From the NCBI RefSeq assembly GCF_013087525.1, contig NZ_JABFCS010000001.1:3348001-3412000 (forward strand): a stretch of 64,000 nucleotides of DNA, in the 5' to 3' direction. Source of the DNA: Ramlibacter montanisoli. Lineage in GTDB: Bacteria; Pseudomonadota; Gammaproteobacteria; Burkholderiales; Burkholderiaceae_C. How positions within the stretch are numbered: position 1 is the stretch's first letter; every line of letters begins with the position of its first letter. The notes under the pieces are model-generated. The model saw only the letters and a list, made by a program, of their open reading frames with translations, was not told the origin of the DNA and did not search any database. Below are positions 59,218 through 64,000 of the stretch, piece by piece. The position numbers and the translations under genes were made by a program.

Positions 59218-60514
59218 TCAGAGCTGCCGCTGGTCCACCACCCGCTTCGCCTTCCCCAGGCTGCGCTCGATCCCGCCCGCCGGCCGCAGCTCGATGCGGG
59301 CGCTGGTGCCGATGAAGGACTTGATGTGGTGCGCGAGCGTGTCGGCCGCCGACTGCGCCTCGCTGCCTTCCGGCGCCACGCCGGCCGCCACTTCCACCGC
59401 CACCGTCAGCGTGTCCAGCGGGCCCTCGCGCGTGAGGATGCACTGGTAGTGCGGCGCCAGCCCGGGCTGCTTGAGGATTAGCTCCTCGATCTGCGTGGGG
59501 AACACGTTGACGCCGCGCACGATCATCATGTCGTCGCTGCGGCCGGTGATCTTCTGCATGCGGCGCATGGTGCGTGCCGTGCCGGGCAGCAGGCGCGTGA
59601 GGTCGCGCGTGCGGTAGCGAACGATGGGCAGCGCCTCCTTGCTCAGGCTGGTGAACACCAGTTCGCCGAACTCGCCCTCGGGCACCGGCTCGCCGGTCTC
59701 GGGGTCGACGATCTCGGGATAGAAATGGTCCTCCCAGATGGTCGGGCCGTCCTTGGTCTCGATGCACTCGTTGGCGACGCCCGGGCCCATGACCTCCGAC
59801 AGGCCGTAGATGTCGACCGCCTCCAGCCCGAGGCGCTGCTCGATCTTGGCGCGCATGTCGTTGGTCCAGGGCTCGGCGCCGAAGATGCCGATGCGCAGGC
59901 TGCACTCGCGCGGATCCAGTCCCTGCCGCTCGAATTCGTCGGCGATCGCCAGCATGTAGCTGGGCGTCACCATGATGAGGTCGGGGCGGAAGTCGTGGAG
60001 CAGTTGCACCTGGCGCTCGGTCTGGCCGCCGCCGAAGGGCACCACGGTGAGCCCCAGGCGCTCGGCGCCGTAGTGCGCGCCCAGGCCGCCGGTGAACAGG
60101 CCGTAGCCGTAGCTCACGTGCACCATGTCGCCCGGCCTGGCGCCGGAGGCGCGGATGCTGCGCGCCATCACGTGCGACCAGGTCTCGATGTCGTTCTTCG
60201 TGTAGCCGACGACCGTGGGCTTGCCGGTGGTGCCGCTGGAGGCGTGGATGCGCACACAGCGCTCGCGCGGCACGGCCAGCATGCCGAAGGGATAGGCGTC
60301 GCGCAGGTCCGCCTTGCTGGTGAAGGGGAACTTGCGCAGGTCCGCCAGGCTGCGGCAGTCCGCCGGATGCACGCCGGCCGCGTCGAACTTGCGGCGGTAG
60401 GCCGGGGAGTTGGCGTAGGCGTGCTGCAGCGTCGCCTGCAGGCGTTTCAGCTGCAGCGCGCGCAGCTCGTCGACGCTGGCCTTTTCGATGGGTTCGAGCG
60501 GGAAGGCCTTTCAT
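59218..60514 (-). CDS. paaK: Phenylacetate-CoA ligase (one frame change at the start)
   Basis: About 432 residues. AMP-binding loop IHASSGTTGKPTVVGYT near residue 85, SYGYGLFTGGLGAHYGAERL, DIYGLSEVMGPGVANE and GRSDDMMIVRGVNVFPTQIE near 325. It activates phenylacetate to phenylacetyl-CoA. The frame from the natural start ATG 60514 (which overlaps the paaI stop) is broken by one extra G at 60507-60508; corrected it reads MKAFPLEPIEKASVDELRA. Without correction the frame would begin at GTG 60372 and lack the first 48 residues. Last gene of paaG-paaI-paaK. Confidence 0.92.
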
Positions 60515-60960
60515 GCTTCTTGGGGGATGACCGTGCCCTGGATGCTGGCGCTCTTGCCGCGGAACATCGCGACCACCTCGCCCTTCTGGTTGCTGACCTT
60601 CATGTCGTAGATGCCGTGCCGCCCCTGCAGCACCTGTTCCACGCCTTCGCAGGTGAGCACGTCGTCCAGGTGCGCGGGCTTGAGGAACTCGATGCTGCAG
60701 CCCGCCGCGACGGTGACCTTGTTTTGGCTGTTGCAGGCGTAGGCGAAGGTGGAGTCGGCGAGCGTGAAGATCAGGCCGCCATGGCAGATCCTGTGGCCAT
60801 TGAGCATGGGCTCGCGCACCTTCATGCGCATCACCGCCCGCCCGGGCTCGCAGCAAACGAGTTCGATCTGCAGGAAGTCCTTGCAGGCGGCATCGACCGC
60901 GTACATCGCCTGGCCCACCCTGGCGGCGAGTTCGGCGGGGGAAAGCTTGTTGTGGTTCAT
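60511..60960 (-). CDS. paaI: Hydroxyphenylacetyl-CoA thioesterase PaaI
   Basis: 149 residues, hot-dog fold. Catalytic region GHRICHGGLIFTLADSTFAY near residues 54-73 with the active aspartate. It rescues CoA from dead-end thioesters in the phenylacetate pathway. Both ends overlap its neighbours (ATGA with paaG and paaK), so the three genes are translationally coupled. Confidence 0.92.
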   Translation of the reverse strand: MNHNKLSPAELAARVGQAMYAVDAACKDFLQIELVCCEPGRAVMRMKVREPMLNGHRICHGGLIFTLADSTFAYACNSQNKVTVAAGCSIEFLKPAHLDDVLTCEGVEQVLQGRHGIYDMKVSNQKGEVVAMFRGKSASIQGTVIPQEA

Positions 60961-61760
60961 TCGCCGGTGAAGTTCGCGGGACGCTTCTCGCGGAAGGCCA
61001 TCACGCCCTCGATGTAGTCGTGGGTCTTGCCCAGGGCCGACTGCGTGTCGCGCTCGAGATCGAGCTGGCGGTCCAGGTCGCTGGAGGCGGCGGCGCGCAG
61101 CAGCTTGCGCGTCTGCACCAGCGCCGTGGTCGGCAGGGTGGACAGGCGCTCCGCGAGCTTGAGCGCCGCCTCCAGGCAGTCCTGCCCTTCCGGCGCGACG
61201 TCCCAGATCATTCCCCACTCCTTCGCATCCTTGGCGCTGAGCTTGTCGCCCAGCATCGCGCAGCCCATGGCGCGCGCCAGCCCCAGCTTCTTGACCAGGA
61301 ACCAGGACCCGCCGGCATCGGGGATCAGCCCGATCTTGCTGAAGGCCTGGATGAAGGACGCGCTCGACGCCGCGACGGCGAGGTCGCAGGCCATCGCGAA
61401 CGAAGCGCCCGCTCCCGCCGCGACGCCGTTGACCGCGGCGACCGTGGGCACGCGCAGGTCCATCAGCTTGCGGATGGAGGGATTGAAGGCCTGCTCGATC
61501 ACCGGCCCGGGGTCGGCGCGCTTGACGAGGTCCGGGCCCGGCTCGAAGTCGAATTCCGCCAGGTCCGCTCCGGCGCAGAAGCCGCGGCCCGCGCCGGTGA
61601 GCACCGCCACGCGGATCGCCCGGTCGCCGTTGATGCGATCGAGGATGGTCCACAGCTCCTTGTGCATCTGCCGCGTGAAGCTGTTGAGGGCCTGCGGCCG
61701 GTTCAGCGTGACCAGGCCGACGCTTCCACGGGCCTCGTACAGGACGGTGGCTTCGCTCAT
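60957..61760 (-). CDS. paaG: 2-(1,2-epoxy-1,2-dihydrophenyl)acetyl-CoA isomerase
   Basis: 267 residues, crotonase fold. ATG 61760 is preferred over ATG 61766 because AGGAG lies eight bases upstream of it. Marks are [20 protein letters not shown] near residue 19, [16 protein letters not shown] (oxyanion hole) and [20 protein letters not shown] near 135. It turns the ring epoxide into an oxepin-CoA. The epoxidase genes paaABCDE and the ring-opening paaZ are not in the window. Confidence 0.9.
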   Translation of the reverse strand: MSEATVLYEARGSVGLVTLNRPQALNSFTRQMHKELWTILDRINGDRAIRVAVLTGAGRGFCAGADLAEFDFEPGPDLVKRADPGPVIEQAFNPSIRKLMDLRVPTVAAVNGVAAGAGASFAMACDLAVAASSASFIQAFSKIGLIPDAGGSWFLVKKLGLARAMGCAMLGDKLSAKDAKEWGMIWDVAPEGQDCLEAALKLAERLSTLPTTALVQTRKLLRAAASSDLDRQLDLERDTQSALGKTHDYIEGVMAFREKRPANFTGE

Positions 61761-61857
61761 CTTCATGTCTCCTTGGACGGCGAATCTAGCACCCGCCGCC
61801 GCCGCGCCGGCCGCATGGTTTCCCTTGGTTATAGTTGCCGCGAACCAGGAGGACACC

Positions 61858-62637
61858 ATGGCTTACGAACTGATCGAAGTGCGCACCGAAGCGGGCAAGG
61901 TCGGCGTGATCACGCTGAACCGGCCCAAGCAGCTCAATGCCCTGAACAACCAGCTGATGGACGAGCTGGGCCAGGCGATGAAGGCCTTCGACGCCGACGA
62001 AGCCATCGGCTGCATGATCCTCACCGGCAGCGAAAAGGCCTTCGCGGCCGGCGCCGACATCGGCGCGATGGCGAGCTACACCTTCGCCGACGTCTACAAG
62101 GGCGACTACATCACGCGCAACTGGGAAACCATCCGCACGGTGCGCAAGCCGGTGATCGCCGCCGTGAGCGGCTTCGCGCTGGGCGGCGGCTGCGAGCTGG
62201 CGATGATGTGCGACTTCATCATCGCCGCCGACAACGCGAAGTTCGGCCAGCCCGAGATCAAGCTGGGCATCATCCCCGGCGCCGGCGGCACGCAGCGCCT
62301 GCCGCGCGCGGTGGGCAAGGCCAAGGCGATGGACATGGCGCTCACCGGCCGCATGATGGATGCGGCGGAAGCCGAGCGCGCCGGCCTGGTGAGCCGCATC
62401 GTGCCGCTGGACAAGCTGATGGCCGAGACGCTGGGTGCGGCGCTGGCCATCTGCGACTACTCGCAGCTGGCGGTGCTCGCAGCCAAGGAATCGGTCAACC
62501 GCGCCTTCGAAAGCGGGCTGGCCGACGGCGTGATGTTCGAGCGCCGGCTGTTCCACGCGCTGTTCGCCACGCAGGACCAGAAGGAAGGCATGGACGCCTT
62601 CGTCAACAAGCGCAAGGCGCAGTTCAAGCACCAGTAG
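61858..62637 (+). CDS. Enoyl-CoA hydratase (PaaF-like)
   Basis: 259 residues from ATG 61858 with GGAGG seven bases upstream. Crotonase marks: [20 protein letters not shown], the oxyanion loop [13 protein letters not shown] near residue 61, [15 protein letters not shown] and [18 protein letters not shown] near 138, with the catalytic glutamates. It hydrates a trans-2-enoyl-CoA. Divergent from paaG by 97 bases, it could supply the hydratase step (PaaF) of phenylacetate degradation or act in general fatty-acid oxidation. Confidence 0.88.
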   Translation: MAYELIEVRTEAGKVGVITLNRPKQLNALNNQLMDELGQAMKAFDADEAIGCMILTGSEKAFAAGADIGAMASYTFADVYKGDYITRNWETIRTVRKPVIAAVSGFALGGGCELAMMCDFIIAADNAKFGQPEIKLGIIPGAGGTQRLPRAVGKAKAMDMALTGRMMDAAEAERAGLVSRIVPLDKLMAETLGAALAICDYSQLAVLAAKESVNRAFESGLADGVMFERRLFHALFATQDQKEGMDAFVNKRKAQFKHQ

Positions 62638-62645
62638 GTCACGGC

Positions 62646-63656
62646 TCAGCGCCGCAGCAGGCGCTCCGCCTCCGTGCGCAGGGCCGCCGCGACGCCCGGC
62701 TCGGGGCGCAGCACGCGCGTCTGCCGTGCATCGCGCAGGCGCGTCCAGCGCCAGTGGTCTCCCACCAGTTCCAGCACGCCCGCCGCCTCGTCGCCCTGCG
62801 CGAGCTCGAGCCGCAGCGTGGGCGACGCCGAGGTGGTCGGCTCCTCCGAGGGCGAGGCCAGCATGGACATCACCAGCGCGGGCAGCTCGCCCGCCTGCGT
62901 GCGCGGGATCACCACCGAGCGTCCGCCCGACTCGATGCGCACCTGCGTCCAGGGCAGCGATGCGGGCGAGGCGCGCAGCGCCGCGGTGGGTGCGGCCGGT
63001 GCGGCCTGCCTCTGCGCGGCCGGAGCGGGGACCGGCGCGGCCATCGGTGGCGTCGGCGCTGCGGCGGCCACGCTGGGAGGCGGTGGCGGTGCGGCCGCGG
63101 CGGCGCGCGCTTCCTCTGCCGCCGGCGCCGTGCGCGCAAGCACGTCGCTGCTGCCGGCAGCATCCGGAAGCACCGGTGCCGGTGCTGCAGGCGCGGGTGC
63201 AGCGGGCACTGCCCGTGCCCGCTGTTCCCGCTGGGACGATTCCGGCCGCTCCGCGCGCGTCGCGGGCACCGGCAGCGGCGCCGGTGCGGACGCGGCGGCC
63301 GGAGCGGGCAGCTCCTGCGGCACCGGACCGGCGGCGGGCACCGGGCCCGGAGCCGGCACCGGCCCTGCGGCAGGCGCGGGCGCGGTCGCCACCACATCGG
63401 CCTCCGTGCGCGCGCCCGGCAGCTCGCGTCCTCCCCACATCACCGTGACCAGGGTCGCCAGTGCGATCGTGGCCAGTGCCGCCGTCCACGGCATGGCGCC
63501 GCCGCCGGATCGCGTCCACCAGCGGCGCCAGGCCGGCTGCAGCGCGCGGTGCGCCGCCGCGCGGATGGCCTCGCGCGTGCGCTGCTGCGGCTGCAGCGTG
63601 GCATCCGGCGCTTCGTCCATGGCCTTGCGCAGGCGCGCGTCGCGCAGCTCGGTCAT
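62646..63656 (-). CDS. Anti-sigma-factor-like membrane protein with a Pro/Ala-rich linker
   Basis: 336 residues. A short cytoplasmic N-part (MTELRDARLRKAMDEAPDAT), one membrane helix near residues 57-73 (TAALATIALATLVTVMW), then about 130 residues of Pro/Ala/Gln-rich linker and a C-terminal folded domain (TQVRIESGGRSVVIPRTQ onward). Its ATG overlaps the stop of an ECF sigma-factor gene, the standard arrangement for an anti-sigma factor. The fold is inferred from topology and context, and no zinc motif (HxxxCxxC) is visible. Confidence 0.65.
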   Translation of the reverse strand: MTELRDARLRKAMDEAPDATLQPQQRTREAIRAAAHRALQPAWRRWWTRSGGGAMPWTAALATIALATLVTVMWGGRELPGARTEADVVATAPAPAAGPVPAPGPVPAAGPVPQELPAPAAASAPAPLPVPATRAERPESSQREQRARAVPAAPAPAAPAPVLPDAAGSSDVLARTAPAAEEARAAAAAPPPPPSVAAAAPTPPMAAPVPAPAAQRQAAPAAPTAALRASPASLPWTQVRIESGGRSVVIPRTQAGELPALVMSMLASPSEEPTTSASPTLRLELAQGDEAAGVLELVGDHWRWTRLRDARQTRVLRPEPGVAAALRTEAERLLRR

Positions 63657-64000
63657 CGCGCGGCCTCCAGCGGCGCGAGGTAGGCACCCATGCAGCCGCG
63701 CAGCTTCTTGAGCGCGTAGCGCAGCCGGCTCTTGGCGGTCTCGAAGGGCAACGCCAGCCGCTGCGCGAGGTCTTCCACGCTCGCCCCGTCCTCATGGTGC
63801 AGCAGGAAGGCGGCGCGCTGCGGCGGCGGCAGGTCTTCCAGGCAGTGCAGCAGCTGCGCGCCGGCCGCACGCCAGAAGGCCTGGTCCTCGCTGGAGGGCG
63901 CGGCATCGTGCTGGTGCGCCACCAGCCAGTCCAGCGGGTCGTCGCCGTCCTCCTGTTCCAGCGCCACTTCGCGGCCCGACACCCGCAGGCGGTCCATGGC
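63653..64000 (-). CDS. ECF-type RNA polymerase sigma factor, C-terminal part (truncated by the window edge)
   Basis: About 116 residues are visible and the frame continues past base 64000. Region 4 is clear: LEDLPPPQRAAFLLHHEDGA and LAQRLALPFETAKSRLRYAL, the helix-turn-helix that reads the -35 box. The residues before it (GDDPLDWLVAHQHDAAPSSE) are the linker between regions 2 and 4. Region 2 lies outside the window. An internal ATG at 63997 is probably not the start, because region 2 would be missing. It is co-transcribed and overlapping with the anti-sigma-like gene. Confidence 0.85.
   Translation of the reverse strand, partial: AMDRLRVSGREVALEQEDGDDPLDWLVAHQHDAAPSSEDQAFWRAAGAQLLHCLEDLPPPQRAAFLLHHEDGASVEDLAQRLALPFETAKSRLRYALKKLRGCMGAYLAPLEAAR

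Noticed and set aside
60372..60374. GTG 60372 as the true start of paaK
   Set aside because: The 48 residues upstream in the same frame match the normal PaaK N-terminus, and one extra G separates them from an ATG that overlaps the paaI stop.

Overview
The window is a high-GC chromosomal segment of a betaproteobacterium, most likely a member of the Comamonadaceae (Ramlibacter/Variovorax-like). This rests on remembered family knowledge, not on a search: tripartite-tricarboxylate (Bug) binding proteins inside catabolic clusters, a DUF1841 gene, the orders algH-ruvX-pyrR-pyrB-pyrX-plsC, dusB-fis-purH and rubredoxin-pilGHIJ-chpA, and GC-rich intergenic repeats of the kind common in this family. 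I see no phage, plasmid, transposase, CRISPR array or rRNA. One tRNA is present.

Region 1 (1-16.9 kb) is catabolic and transport. It holds the end of an aromatic-ring FAD monooxygenase, a reductase-like protein, and a long minus-strand series: pcaI-pcaJ-pcaF (3-oxoadipate to succinyl-CoA and acetyl-CoA), a short-chain dehydrogenase, two orphan Bug binding proteins, a beta-hydroxyacid dehydrogenase, maleylacetate reductase and a serine hydrolase. A divergent IclR regulator (PcaR-like) faces pcaI across a three-half-site operator. An MFS transporter, a DapA-family lyase/aldolase and a TAXI-type TRAP transporter follow.

Region 2 (16.9-29 kb) is mixed: DUF1841, an unusual two-ATPase sensor kinase, cytochrome c4, a MoxR ATPase / small membrane protein / GNAT / VWA operon, tRNA-Arg(CCU), a di-haem cytochrome with a PQQ-type sugar dehydrogenase, and a divergent iron-type ABC permease and ATPase.

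Region 3 (28.3-34.4 kb) is the tightly overlapping algH-ruvX-pyrR-pyrB-pyrX-plsC operon (pyrimidine synthesis) and a photolyase. Region 4 (34.4-44.5 kb) is the type IV pilus chemosensory operon pilG-pilH-pilI-pilJ-chpA, preceded by a 57-residue rubredoxin. Region 5 (44.6-51.6 kb) is housekeeping: thiD, hemL, purH, fis, dusB, yqaA, ychF. Region 6 (51.6-59.2 kb) has a 7TM-DISM protein with a broken GGDEF motif, a MOSC protein, a UbiH-type monooxygenase, dsbC, an M61 peptidase and a DUF3108 protein. Region 7 (59.2-64 kb) has paaG-paaI-paaK (phenylacetate degradation), a divergent enoyl-CoA hydratase, and an anti-sigma-like protein with the end of an ECF sigma factor.

A dominant technical signal runs through the whole window. 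Nineteen genes are split by 26 small frame changes. At least fifteen are the loss of one base from a short G or C run, and they hit genes that must work, such as pyrB, purH and ychF. I therefore annotate these as single genes with probable sequencing indels rather than pseudogenes. No convincing wholly new system is present. The observations most worth following are the tripartite PcaR operator, the RsbT-like/histidine-kinase fusion, the MoxR-VWA operon with its small membrane protein, and the repeat families.
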